Assembly (NCBI RefSeq): GCF_002368295.1
Contig: NZ_AP018248.1
Span: forward strand, 8,077,974-8,141,973
DNA length: 64,000 nucleotides
Reading direction: 5' to 3'
Source: Tolypothrix tenuis PCC 7101
Lineage (GTDB): Bacteria > Cyanobacteriota > Cyanobacteriia > Cyanobacteriales > Nostocaceae
The position numbers and the translations under genes were made by a program. A model generated the notes under the pieces. That model was given only the letters and a program-made list of their open reading frames with translations. It ran no database searches and was not told the DNA's origin. The first letter of the stretch is position 1; each line of letters opens with the position of its first letter. This document shows positions 25,462 through 34,303 of this stretch, piece by piece.

Positions 25462-28400
25462 TTATCGGTTGTTTATTATTTGTGGTTGCAATAACTCAAT
25501 AGCGATCGCAACTACGGCGTTTGGATCAATTGGCTTAACGATATGCCTTTGGAAACCTGCGGCGATCGCTTTTTGCTGGTTTAATTCTCCCGCATAAGCA
25601 GTTAAGGCGATCGCGGGCAGAAATTTATCTGGCTGTGAGGCGCGAATAGTTTGCATGAGCATATAACCATCCATCTCTGGCATACCAATATCGCTAATTA
25701 ATAAGTCGGGGACTGCTTCGACTAAAACTTTGAGTGCTTCTGATCCGGAGGCTACGGTTGTTACTGTTGCTTGTTGTTGTTTGAGCACAAAGGTAAGAAA
25801 CTCACGGGAGTCTGGCTCGTCATCCACTACTAAAATATTGATACCCTCAAGATTGACATTTTGTTGCTCTGATGCTGGTAATGCAGGTGTCGGCACCGAA
25901 TTTTTTGCTAAGGGTATATACACTGTAAACGTTGCGCCTTGTCCTTCACCAGCACTATCCACCGCTACAGTACCACCATGCAGTTCTACTAGCTGGCGCA
26001 CAATTGCCAAACCCAATCCCAAACCCCCAAATTGGCGAGTAGTAGAGCCGTCTTCTTGTTGGAAATGTTCAAACACATAGGGCAAAAACTCAGCACTAAT
26101 ACCTTTACCTGTGTCTCGTACCTGAATCTGGGCATTTGTGTCCACACAGGTTAAACCAACTTCTATTTTTCCACCTGATGGTGTAAATTTCACGGCGTTG
26201 GATAAGATATTCCACACTACTTGCTGTAATCTTGTAGGATCGCCGATGACGCTGACCTTGGGGGTGATATGGGTGTGAATTTCTAGGGACTTAGCCTCAG
26301 CTCCTAATCGCACCGTTTCTAAGGCTGATGAAATGATGCTACATAAATCCAGGGGGATGGCATTTAAGATCAATTTACCCCGGAGAATCCGCGAAACATC
26401 CAGCAAATCGTCAATTAGTTGTACTTGTAACTTGGCGTTGCGCTCGATTGTCGCCAGTGCTGCGGCGGTGGCGCTGGGGCTGAGTTTACCATTTTGCAAC
26501 AACTTCGACCAACCAAGAATCGGGTTGAGGGGGGAGCGTAATTCGTGAGAGAGGACGGCGAGAAATTCATCTTTGATGCGGCTGGCTCTTTCGGCTTCTT
26601 CACGGGCGGCGCGTTCACGCAGCAGTAATAGTTCTCGCTCTTGTTCAACTTGTTTACGATCGCTAATATCTTCGGCAACGCCTGCAATACGATATGGTTG
26701 TCCATCCTCATCGCGAACTAAAAAACCGCGATCGCGTATCCAGCGAATCGTACCATCAGGGCGGATAATGCGGTATTCTTCTGTATGATGACCGTTAGTT
26801 ATGCATTTCTCTGTAGCTTTTAGAACTAAATCTTGATCGTCGGGGTGAATCATCTCTATCCAACTGCTTAAGTCGTGATAAAGAATTTCTGGGGAACGCC
26901 CCCAAACTTGCTCATAAGCAGGGCTGACATAAAGTAATTTGTTTGCGGTTGCATCGGATAGCCAAAAGACGCTTTCAATTGTTTCTGCCATTTGCCGAAA
27001 GCGTTCTTCGCTCTCACGCAGAGATGCTTCGATTTGTTGGCGATCGCTCAATGCAGCTTCGGCTTGCATTCGTAAGTCTTTTTCGCGCAATTGTGCTTCT
27101 TGTCGTAGTTTTGATAATTTTAGGCTTGCTTCTATACGTGCCAGTAATTCTTTGGCTGAAAATGGCTTGACGATATAATCATCGGCTCCAGCTGCTAGTC
27201 CTTCAATCCGCGATTCTTCCCCGGCTCTGGCTGACAATAAAATTATCGGGATATATTGAGTTTTGTAATCATTACGTAGCGATCGCAATAATTCAAAGCC
27301 ATCAATTCCTGGCATCATTACATCAGTTAACACCAAATCTGGTGGATTTTGCCTGATTGCATTCAACGCCGCAATCCCATCCCCGACTGTTTCTACCTGA
27401 TAGTAATCGCTCAAAAATCGCCGCAAATAATCGCGCATATCCGCATTATCATCAGCCAAGAGAATGCGGGCTGGGGGAGTTGGGGAAGCAGGGGAAGTCA
27501 AGGAGGCTGAGGAAGAATCGCCAGTAAATTCTCCCCCTGCTTGCAAAGACGCGATGAATCGCGTCTCTACCCTGCTCCCCTCCGTTCCCCAACGCCGCGC
27601 TTCCTCTACGTAAGGAGTTGCACCTAATGCTGTGGAAGGTGATGTGCGACTAGCGCGGAGGGATTCTTGGGGTAAGTGCTCATAGCCAGTAGGAATTGTC
27701 ACTGTAAAACAGCTTCCCCCTCCCCAAACACTGGTAACGCTCACCTTACCGCCATGAAGTTCGACAATTTCCCGCACTAGCGATAATCCAATTCCTGAAC
27801 CTTCAAAACTTCGCCCGTGGGCACCTTTAATCCGATGAAATCGCTTAAATAAATTGGGTATTTCTTTGCTGGGAATGCCTATGCCTGTATCTTGAACTAA
27901 TAAATTAACGTGGTTTTTAAAATACTCTAATTTAACGGTAATTTTACCAGAAAATGTAAATTTAAAGGCATTTGATAACAAATTAAATACAATTTTTTCC
28001 CACATTTCCCGGTCAATATAAATTTCTGCGGGTAAGGGCGTACAATCGACGATTAGCTGGATTCCCGCCTGTTCAATGGTGGAGCGAAACGCACTAGCAA
28101 GTTCTGCTGTAAAGGTAGCTAAATCCGTTGGTTCATATACTGCTTGAATTCTTCCGGCTTCGATGCGAGAAAAATCGAGTAAGGTGTTGACTAATTTTAA
28201 TAAACGTAATCCATTGCGCTGGACAATTTCAATTCGTTCTCGTTGAATTGTAGGTAAGGAAGCAGTGTTATCTGTTAACGCATCTTCCAATGGCCCCAAC
28301 ATTAAAGTTAATGGGGTGCGGAATTCGTGGGAGACGTTACTAAAAAACTCGGTTTTGGCGCGGTCAATTTCTGCGAGTGCTTCGGCGCGTAACCTTTCGG

Positions 28401-29463
28401 CTTCGTAGGCGCGCGCATTTGCGATCGCAGTGCTAATTTGTCCTGCTACTAAATCCCAAAAGCCTTGGTAATCATCATCAAACTGACGGCGGGGACTGAT
28501 ACCTGCAATCAAAAATCCGCTTAGTCGCTCTTGTGTGGGGGTGGTGAGGGGTAGAACTACAGCTGTTGTGGGTGATTCCGGCCAAGCACCACCGGGTAAA
28601 TCAACAAAACCTGACTTTACCAAATCTACTACCTGACTTTTCCCATCAGCAATGACAGCAGGAAGTAACCAGCGATCGCATATTTGGCTATCGGCGTTGA
28701 TGTCTATTCTTTGTGGACTGGCGGTAGTTCCTGGGGGTAATCGGGTTGTACCTACTAGTCTTGCCTGAGTTGCTTTCTCATCCAGCAGATAAAGCAAGGC
28801 AAAAGGCACATCATAAGGATTATTATCTAAGGTTTTGGCGGAAATCTCACAAGCATCTTCAACAGTTTTCGCCTCTGCGGTATTAGCTGCTAGTTCTCGC
28901 AAAATCCGCAATCTGCGATCGCCCACAACCCGACGGGTTTCTTCAGTACAGGCGCAAAAGACCCCACCTACAGTCCCATCGTCTTGAGGGATGGGACTGT
29001 AGGAAAAGGTAAAGTAGGTTTCCTCTGTGTAACCATTGCGCTGCATCACTAAGAGCAATTCCTCATTCCACGAAGATTGCCCTTTTTGCAGCACGGCTTC
29101 CGCTTGTGGCCCCAGAGTGTCCCAAATCTCCGCCCATACTTGGGATGCTGGCTGACCTAGCGCTTGAGGATGGCGTTGACCCAAAACCGCAATGTAAGCA
29201 TCGTTATAAAACTTGGTTAGCGACTCTCCCCACCACACAAACATGGGGTAGCGCGACCCTAACATGATGCGAACAGCAGTTTTTAAGCTTTGCGGCCAAG
29301 TTTCCACAGCACCAACAGGGGTGGTTGACCAGTCAAGCGATCGCATTAGTACCGCCATCTCGCCTCCACCTGTCACAATATTTTCACATGCTGCTGATTT
29401 TTGCTGAGTGCCCACAATCTTTACTCCGCTCTGGAAAAGTATTTCATAAAACCTCACGGTCAC
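25462..29463 (-). CDS. Hybrid sensor histidine kinase with two kinase cores and two receivers
   Basis: A 1333-residue cytosolic multidomain sensor with no membrane segment. In order: a PAS-like N-terminal domain (about 45-175), GAF (about 190-355), HisKA with SHEFRTPL and HATPase (about 370-605), a linker, receiver 1 (about 665-780; phosphoacceptor in VLTDVMMP), PAS with PAC (about 820-945), a second HisKA with SHELRSPL and HATPase (about 955-1185), and receiver 2 (about 1205-1325; LISDIGMP). The start is GTG 29463; an ATG at codon 36 is an alternative. The linker before receiver 1 contains an in-frame insertion of intergenic repeat DNA (27480-27680). No partner regulator is adjacent. Confidence 0.9.
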   Translation of the reverse strand: MTVRFYEILFQSGVKIVGTQQKSAACENIVTGGGEMAVLMRSLDWSTTPVGAVETWPQSLKTAVRIMLGSRYPMFVWWGESLTKFYNDAYIAVLGQRHPQALGQPASQVWAEIWDTLGPQAEAVLQKGQSSWNEELLLVMQRNGYTEETYFTFSYSPIPQDDGTVGGVFCACTEETRRVVGDRRLRILRELAANTAEAKTVEDACEISAKTLDNNPYDVPFALLYLLDEKATQARLVGTTRLPPGTTASPQRIDINADSQICDRWLLPAVIADGKSQVVDLVKSGFVDLPGGAWPESPTTAVVLPLTTPTQERLSGFLIAGISPRRQFDDDYQGFWDLVAGQISTAIANARAYEAERLRAEALAEIDRAKTEFFSNVSHEFRTPLTLMLGPLEDALTDNTASLPTIQRERIEIVQRNGLRLLKLVNTLLDFSRIEAGRIQAVYEPTDLATFTAELASAFRSTIEQAGIQLIVDCTPLPAEIYIDREMWEKIVFNLLSNAFKFTFSGKITVKLEYFKNHVNLLVQDTGIGIPSKEIPNLFKRFHRIKGAHGRSFEGSGIGLSLVREIVELHGGKVSVTSVWGGGSCFTVTIPTGYEHLPQESLRASRTSPSTALGATPYVEEARRWGTEGSRVETRFIASLQAGGEFTGDSSSASLTSPASPTPPARILLADDNADMRDYLRRFLSDYYQVETVGDGIAALNAIRQNPPDLVLTDVMMPGIDGFELLRSLRNDYKTQYIPIILLSARAGEESRIEGLAAGADDYIVKPFSAKELLARIEASLKLSKLRQEAQLREKDLRMQAEAALSDRQQIEASLRESEERFRQMAETIESVFWLSDATANKLLYVSPAYEQVWGRSPEILYHDLSSWIEMIHPDDQDLVLKATEKCITNGHHTEEYRIIRPDGTIRWIRDRGFLVRDEDGQPYRIAGVAEDISDRKQVEQERELLLLRERAAREEAERASRIKDEFLAVLSHELRSPLNPILGWSKLLQNGKLSPSATAAALATIERNAKLQVQLIDDLLDVSRILRGKLILNAIPLDLCSIISSALETVRLGAEAKSLEIHTHITPKVSVIGDPTRLQQVVWNILSNAVKFTPSGGKIEVGLTCVDTNAQIQVRDTGKGISAEFLPYVFEHFQQEDGSTTRQFGGLGLGLAIVRQLVELHGGTVAVDSAGEGQGATFTVYIPLAKNSVPTPALPASEQQNVNLEGINILVVDDEPDSREFLTFVLKQQQATVTTVASGSEALKVLVEAVPDLLISDIGMPEMDGYMLMQTIRASQPDKFLPAIALTAYAGELNQQKAIAAGFQRHIVKPIDPNAVVAIAIELLQPQIINNR
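27480..27680. repeat. Dispersed repeat inserted in frame in the hybrid kinase gene
   Basis: The stretch contains GGGGAAGCA-type iterations and the perfect palindrome AGACGCGATGAATCGCGTCT (27547-27566). Its style is that of cyanobacterial intergenic repeats. On the minus strand it encodes a Ser/Thr/Pro/Gly-rich linker between the first HATPase and receiver 1. Confidence 0.6.
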
Positions 29464-29685
29464 GAAGGAAATTCGCTTTTTGAGAGGCGGGGTCAGATGA
29501 ACAGGGTGGCTTGAGTTTGTGAATTAGCTTCATTGTTAAAGGGGAGGGGGTTGCCAGTCCATTCTCCCAAAGATAAATTTGGGGAAGCTCAACCCCTATG
29601 GGTAATTCTGCCAAATAAACAAGTTCTATTGTAATTTTTAAGTAGAATTACCTGCTATGTCTATATATCCTGAGAAAGAATGAAT

Positions 29686-32187
29686 TTAACGCTGATTATC
29701 CTCAACTTTGGCAATTTCTAACATTGTTTTTAATACTGAATCTGGATTCAAACTAATGGAATCTATGCCTTGTTCTACTAAGAATTGGGCAAATTCTGGG
29801 TAGTCGCTGGGTGCTTGTCCACAAATGCCAATTTTGCGATTATACTGTTTTGCCGCTTCGATGGCCATTTTGACCATGCGTTTGACACCAGGAATGCGCT
29901 CATCAAATAATCGCGCTACTAAGGCAGAATCTCTGTCTAATCCTAGTGTTAGCTGAGTTAAGTCATTGGAACCAATCGAAAAGCCGTCAAAAACTTCCGC
30001 GAATTCTTCCGCCATAATCACGTTATTGGGTAACTCGCACATGACATAAACTTGCAAGCCGTTGACACCTTGCTGTAAGCCATTTTTTGCCATTTCCTCT
30101 AATACTAAACGTCCTTCTTGGGGAGTACGACAGAAGGGAATCATGGGGATGACGTTGGTTAAACCCATATCTTCCCTGACGCGTTTAAGGGCGTAACATT
30201 CTAAAGCAAACGCGTCTCTGTAACCTTCATCATAGTAACGTGCTGCCCCGCGCCAGCCTAACATGGGGTTTTCTTCATGGGGTTCAAATTGTTGACCACC
30301 TAACAGATTGGCGTATTCATTACTTTTAAAATCCGACATCCGCACGATCACGGTTTTTGGATAAAATGCAGCAGCAATTCTGCCGATACCTTGAGCTAAT
30401 TTATCAACAAAATATTGGGGTTTATTCTCATATAGTGCGGTGATTTCGCCAATTTTGGCTTTGACAAATTCATCTTTTAAATTGTCATAGTGGACTAAGG
30501 CCAGAGGATGAATTTGAATTTGATTGGCGATAATAAATTCTGTCCTAGCTAAACCTACGCCATCATTAGGAATAGCAGATAAGCTAAATGCTTCTTGGGG
30601 ATTACCCACATTCATTAAAATTTGCGTGCGGGTGCGGGGTAAGTTTTCTAAGGGCACTTCTTTAACTTCAAAAGGTAATAAGCCGGGGTAAACTCTTCCT
30701 TCTTCACCTTCCGCACAAGAAATCGTCACTTCTTGCCCAGTTTTTAAGATTTCCGTTGCATTTCCACAACCAACAATTGCAGGTACACCCAATTCTCGCG
30801 CAATAATCGCCGCATGACAGGTGCGACCCCCAGAGTTAGTGATAATTGCACTAGCCCGTTTCATAATCGGTTCCCAGTCGGGGTCAGTTCTATCGGTGAC
30901 TAACACATCCCCAGCTTGGAACTGGTCGATTTTATGCACATCAAGAATTAGGCTGACTTTTCCTTGGCTAATCGCTTCCCCAATGGCGCGTCCAGTTACC
31001 AAAGGGACAGGTAATTCAGGATTATGGATGAGGGATTGGAAAGATTTTTCCCCAGCCCCCAGACCCCATTCCCCAGTCCCCAACAACAAGCGATAACTCC
31101 GCAACACGTTACCTAACTTCTGCGATTGCACAGTTTCCGGACGTGCTTGGACTACAAATAATTGATTGGTAATACCATCTTTTGCCCATTCAATATCCAT
31201 GGGGGTGTAATGGCCGTGAACTTGAGAATAATGGTCTTCAATCACGCAAGCCCAACGCGCTAGTTGTAAAATCTCCTCATCGGTGAGGACAAATTGACTT
31301 CTTTCGCTGGGAGGAACCAGAACATTTTTCGTAAATTTTGAGCCGTCATCATAGACCATTTTTAATTCTTTACTGCCCAATTTTTTATCGACAATTGGGC
31401 TAAAACCAGCTTTTAAAGTTGGTTTAAACACATAATATTCATCTGGATTTACAGTACCTTGCACAACATTTTCCCCTAAGCCGTAAGCAGCAGTAATTAA
31501 CGCTGCATCCTTAAATCCAGATTCCGTTTCAATAGAGAACATTACCCCAGAAGATGCTAAATCAGAACGCACCATTTTTTGCACGCCCACAGCCAGCGCC
31601 ACACTAAAATGGTCAAAGCCCTTAGTATGACGATAGGAAATAGCGCGATCAGTAAATAGGGAAGCAAAGCACCGATGACAAGCGCCTAAAACCCCCGCCA
31701 CACCCACAACGTTGAGGTAAGTTTCCTGTTGTCCGGCAAAACTTGCATCGGGTAAGTCTTCCGCCGTAGCGCTAGAACGGACAGCGACATCTGTATCTGC
31801 ATTGTAAGACTCACACAAACTTGCATAAGCATTGGCGATCGCACTCCGCAATTCTGGGGGAAATGGTGTGTGCATTAATAGCGATCGCGCTTTTTTACCT
31901 CGTTCTTGTAAATTTTTGACATCCTCCACATCCAAATCTGCAAATAGTTCTCTTAGCTTGGCTTCTAACCCCGCAGACTCGATGAAATAACGATACGCAT
32001 AAGCAGTAGTAGCAAACCCCATAGGCACATTAACGCCTTTGGGTGTCAACTGTTGAATCATCTCCCCGAGTGAGGCATTTTTCCCGCCCACTAAGGGAAT
32101 ATCCGCAATCCCCACCTCATCAAACCAAAGGATCAGCGATCGCTCTTTGGTATCAACAGACAAAGTATTTTTAGCTACTGTTACCAT
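29686..32187 (-). CDS. ppsA: Phosphoenolpyruvate synthase
   Basis: Converts pyruvate and ATP to PEP, AMP and phosphate for gluconeogenesis. I start at ATG 32187 (833 residues), preceded by GAGG; an in-frame start at 32265 would add 26 unlikely residues. The ATP-grasp N-terminal domain opens with DIPLVGGKNASLGEM. The phosphohistidine domain has GGRTCHAAIIARELGVPAIVG, and the C-terminal PEP-binding barrel ends with GICGQAPSDYPEF. Between the ATP-grasp and His domains is an extra ~25-residue Gly/Trp-rich segment encoded by GGGGACT-like repeat DNA (about 31030-31090). Flanking catalytic motifs are intact. Confidence 0.95.
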   Translation of the reverse strand: MVTVAKNTLSVDTKERSLILWFDEVGIADIPLVGGKNASLGEMIQQLTPKGVNVPMGFATTAYAYRYFIESAGLEAKLRELFADLDVEDVKNLQERGKKARSLLMHTPFPPELRSAIANAYASLCESYNADTDVAVRSSATAEDLPDASFAGQQETYLNVVGVAGVLGACHRCFASLFTDRAISYRHTKGFDHFSVALAVGVQKMVRSDLASSGVMFSIETESGFKDAALITAAYGLGENVVQGTVNPDEYYVFKPTLKAGFSPIVDKKLGSKELKMVYDDGSKFTKNVLVPPSERSQFVLTDEEILQLARWACVIEDHYSQVHGHYTPMDIEWAKDGITNQLFVVQARPETVQSQKLGNVLRSYRLLLGTGEWGLGAGEKSFQSLIHNPELPVPLVTGRAIGEAISQGKVSLILDVHKIDQFQAGDVLVTDRTDPDWEPIMKRASAIITNSGGRTCHAAIIARELGVPAIVGCGNATEILKTGQEVTISCAEGEEGRVYPGLLPFEVKEVPLENLPRTRTQILMNVGNPQEAFSLSAIPNDGVGLARTEFIIANQIQIHPLALVHYDNLKDEFVKAKIGEITALYENKPQYFVDKLAQGIGRIAAAFYPKTVIVRMSDFKSNEYANLLGGQQFEPHEENPMLGWRGAARYYDEGYRDAFALECYALKRVREDMGLTNVIPMIPFCRTPQEGRLVLEEMAKNGLQQGVNGLQVYVMCELPNNVIMAEEFAEVFDGFSIGSNDLTQLTLGLDRDSALVARLFDERIPGVKRMVKMAIEAAKQYNRKIGICGQAPSDYPEFAQFLVEQGIDSISLNPDSVLKTMLEIAKVEDNQR

Positions 32188-32689
32188 CAGTATTACCTCA
32201 CAAGTAAATGCTCTGGTTGTAAGTGCGAAATCGCTAGTACTGCTACATTGAAAGTCAAAAGTCAAAAGTCAAAAGAATTGTATTCTCGGCTTTGGGGCTA
32301 TTTTTTTAGAAGTTTGATTTTCGCCGTACTAGTACAGCTACATATATTGGGCAATATTCAAGCTTTGAAGATTAGGGATCAACGATAAGAAGGAGCGGTT
32401 CTTAAATTCTTATTTTTTGAATAGAGTCTTGATTTTTGCCATGTTGTACTAGTACATAGCGACCAAAATTAAGCTAAAAGCTGAAATCAGTAAAAAGCTT
32501 GTCAGACAAGCTTTTTTACTTTTTACTTTTTACTTTTTACTTCTGCCGTGGTGTGCTAGTATTTTTTGCCCATGTTTAATTTTAGATATTAAATTTGGGA
32601 TTGTGCTATAAATTGCCAGGATTTAGTCAAGAAAAGTTAACAATAATTGGCGATAATATCTCTATTGAGAATTAGGGATATAATATAAG
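32188..32689. other. Repeat-bearing intergenic region with orphan hairpin
   Basis: 502 bp. It holds three AGTCAAA iterations (32249-32275), four related TACTAGTAC-like motifs (near 32235, 32325, 32445 and 32558), and a perfect 12-bp-stem palindrome (32492-32516) followed by TTTTTAC iterations (32514-32541). Upstream of it on the plus strand there is no gene, so the hairpin has no obvious client. Confidence 0.5.
32492..32541 (+). terminator. Orphan terminator-like hairpin with T-rich tail
   Basis: AAAAAGCTTGTC (32492-32503) and GACAAGCTTTTT (32505-32516) form a near-perfect stem followed by repeated ACTTTTT. It could end an unannotated small RNA starting upstream on the plus strand, or simply be a dispersed repeat. 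Confidence 0.4.
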
Positions 32690-33094
32690 ATGGCGCAATT
32701 AGAACAATTACTGAAAATGGCAGAAGACGAGCTAACTGAGTACAGTACTGATGCTCGCAAAATCGAAAAACTGCGCCGTAAAATTGGCTTATCAGTATCT
32801 TTAGCAGAGCAGAGGCAAATCAAAGCTGCCTTATTAGCTACCATGCAACCAAATCAAATTGCCCAAATAGTCGAAGAACAAAGACAAGTTGTTGCTTTAC
32901 CATTTTGGGGAATTGCAGGTTTGGGTTTATTATTAGGAATTTCTTTAAATCAGCCGATAGGATTATTAGCAGCTATAGCTGGTAGTGTCGCTGCTTTTAG
33001 AATTCAAAAATGGGGTTGGCAATTACAAGCAAAACGCCTATTATTGCAAACATTTGAAGATATTGAAGCGCGGATTGCTCAACCAAATAAGTAA
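32690..33094 (+). CDS. Small coiled-coil membrane protein, hypothetical
   Basis: A 134-residue protein. The first ~65 residues are a charged helix likely to form coiled coil (LEQLLKMAEDELTEYSTDARKIEKLRRKI). Two membrane helices (about 71-86 and 90-103) and a C-terminal amphipathic helix follow. Homologues occur in filamentous cyanobacteria without assigned function. It is monocistronic and ends before an inverted repeat at 33101-33141. Confidence 0.65.
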   Translation: MAQLEQLLKMAEDELTEYSTDARKIEKLRRKIGLSVSLAEQRQIKAALLATMQPNQIAQIVEEQRQVVALPFWGIAGLGLLLGISLNQPIGLLAAIAGSVAAFRIQKWGWQLQAKRLLLQTFEDIEARIAQPNK

Positions 33095-33100
33095 AAAACA

Positions 33101-33141
33101 GATACACACAGATAAGTTATTTGTATATGTCTGTGTGTATC
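33101..33141. terminator. 12-bp inverted repeat after the coiled-coil membrane protein
   Basis: GATACACACAGA (33101-33112) pairs perfectly with TCTGTGTGTATC (33130-33141), loop 17. It lies 7 bp after the stop codon. There is no strong T-run, so termination is plausible but unproven. Confidence 0.55.
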
Positions 33142-33240
33142 CATATTTTGTAGCGACTGAAGTTGCATCTATGTGTAACACATTTGCCACTTATTGGAAG
33201 CAAAAGGTAGCAAAAATAATATTTAATCTTAATAATTAAG

Positions 33241-33750
33241 TTAATCACTGAGTATTTTTACTTCTTTAGAATTTTCTAGATATCTACTAATAACTACAAG
33301 AGCATATGATGCATTCTTGCTCAAGTCAGTGTAATCTCCAGGCTTAAAAGAATTTGTTATGGAAAATCTTTGGCATACTCTTTCTAACCACTTACGTGAA
33401 TGTTTCCTTAAGATTCCACTAGATAATGGTGTGTAATATAAATCTGTATCTACTACATTAACAACAAACTTGCACTTGAACTTAGCAGTCTCAAGTTCTT
33501 GACCTTCTAATGTCTTTGCAAATTTAATTAATTCATCTACATTTACTTGAAACAAACGTGAAAAACCTGCTTCAAAATCATCTAAACCTCGTTGAATACC
33601 AACGGTAGCTTCTTGTAAATCTTGCAGTTCCCACTCTAGCATACGAGTTAAAAGTTCAGCCGCTACAAGACTTACATCTTGCCCTTGTTGTGCTGCTTTT
33701 TCACGGAGTTGTGCTTCTATTTCTGGACTAAGGGAAATAACGATAGACAT
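33241..33750 (-). CDS. Chimeric protein: antitoxin-like N-terminus fused to an unrelated C-terminal domain
   Basis: A 169-residue protein. Residues 1-60 (MSIVISLSPEIEAQLREKAA, then QGLDD-type GIQRGLDDFEAG) match the small antitoxin-like proteins common in filamentous cyanobacteria, which normally continue with a short FRSF-EEF-RRKY tail. From about residue 61 the chain instead becomes a different domain (NVDELIKFAKTLEGQELETA, then ITNSFKPGDYTDLSKNASYAL). I have seen that domain only as separate hypothetical proteins. No toxin gene is adjacent. This looks like a recombination product with an intact frame. Confidence 0.6.
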   Translation of the reverse strand: MSIVISLSPEIEAQLREKAAQQGQDVSLVAAELLTRMLEWELQDLQEATVGIQRGLDDFEAGFSRLFQVNVDELIKFAKTLEGQELETAKFKCKFVVNVVDTDLYYTPLSSGILRKHSRKWLERVCQRFSITNSFKPGDYTDLSKNASYALVVISRYLENSKEVKILSD

Positions 33751-33886
33751 ATGCTTTTTTTGCTATCAAGTGTTTGTGCGTCATTTTAGCAAAACCCCCA
33801 AGAATGAAGCCTAAAGTTTGAAGTTACATAGCAATCTGATTTGATTTCTGAAAAAATCTCAGTAACGCACGAAAAGCTTTGGCATT

Positions 33887-33913
33887 GATGCGTTACGCTA
33901 TCGCTAACGCATC
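33887..33913. repeat. Interspersed palindromic repeat
   Basis: GATGCGTTA and TAACGCATC flank the core CGCTATCGC (33896-33904). This is the familiar cyanobacterial dispersed repeat; a relative (GTGCGTTA, GTAACACACC) lies near 37916-37943. Confidence 0.7.
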
Positions 33914-34013
33914 CTACGCGAACTCTTAGAAAACTTCTTTCCTGAGTTCATAGAGCTATTTTTCCCCGATATCGGTAATTGCTACCATTGAACCAGCACA
34001 GGAGGAAGAAGTT

Positions 34014-34232
34014 ATGGAGATTGTCACAAGTTGGGAACGTAGAGCAAGTCAGAGAGAAGCTGTGACGATGGTTCTGCGCTTGCTCAATCGTCGTGTCGGT
34101 GCGTTAACTCCCCTGTTACAGGAACGGATTCAACAGCTATCAACCCCTCAGTTAGAAGATTTGGGTGAAGCCTTGTTAGATTTTAGTGCGATCGCCGACT
34201 TAGAAAACTGGTTGATTGCTCATGAAAGTTGA
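34014..34232 (+). pseudogene. Orphan DUF4351 fragment of an Rpn-type nuclease/transposase-related protein
   Basis: 72 codons covering only the DUF4351 C-terminal domain (EAVTMVLRLLNRRVG, then QLEDLGEALLDFSAIADLENWL). In complete Rpn-family proteins this domain follows a PD-(D/E)XK nuclease core of about 200 residues, which is absent here. A very good ribosome site (AGGAGGAAG) precedes the ATG, so a small protein could still be made. I call it a remnant, with the possibility that it is an expressed stand-alone domain. Confidence 0.6.
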
Positions 34233-34303
34233 GGATAAGTAAAAGCGATCGCCTTGGCTTTGTAACTACCCATAGTGCAATCGCTTGGACATTTTCAACC
34301 TTC

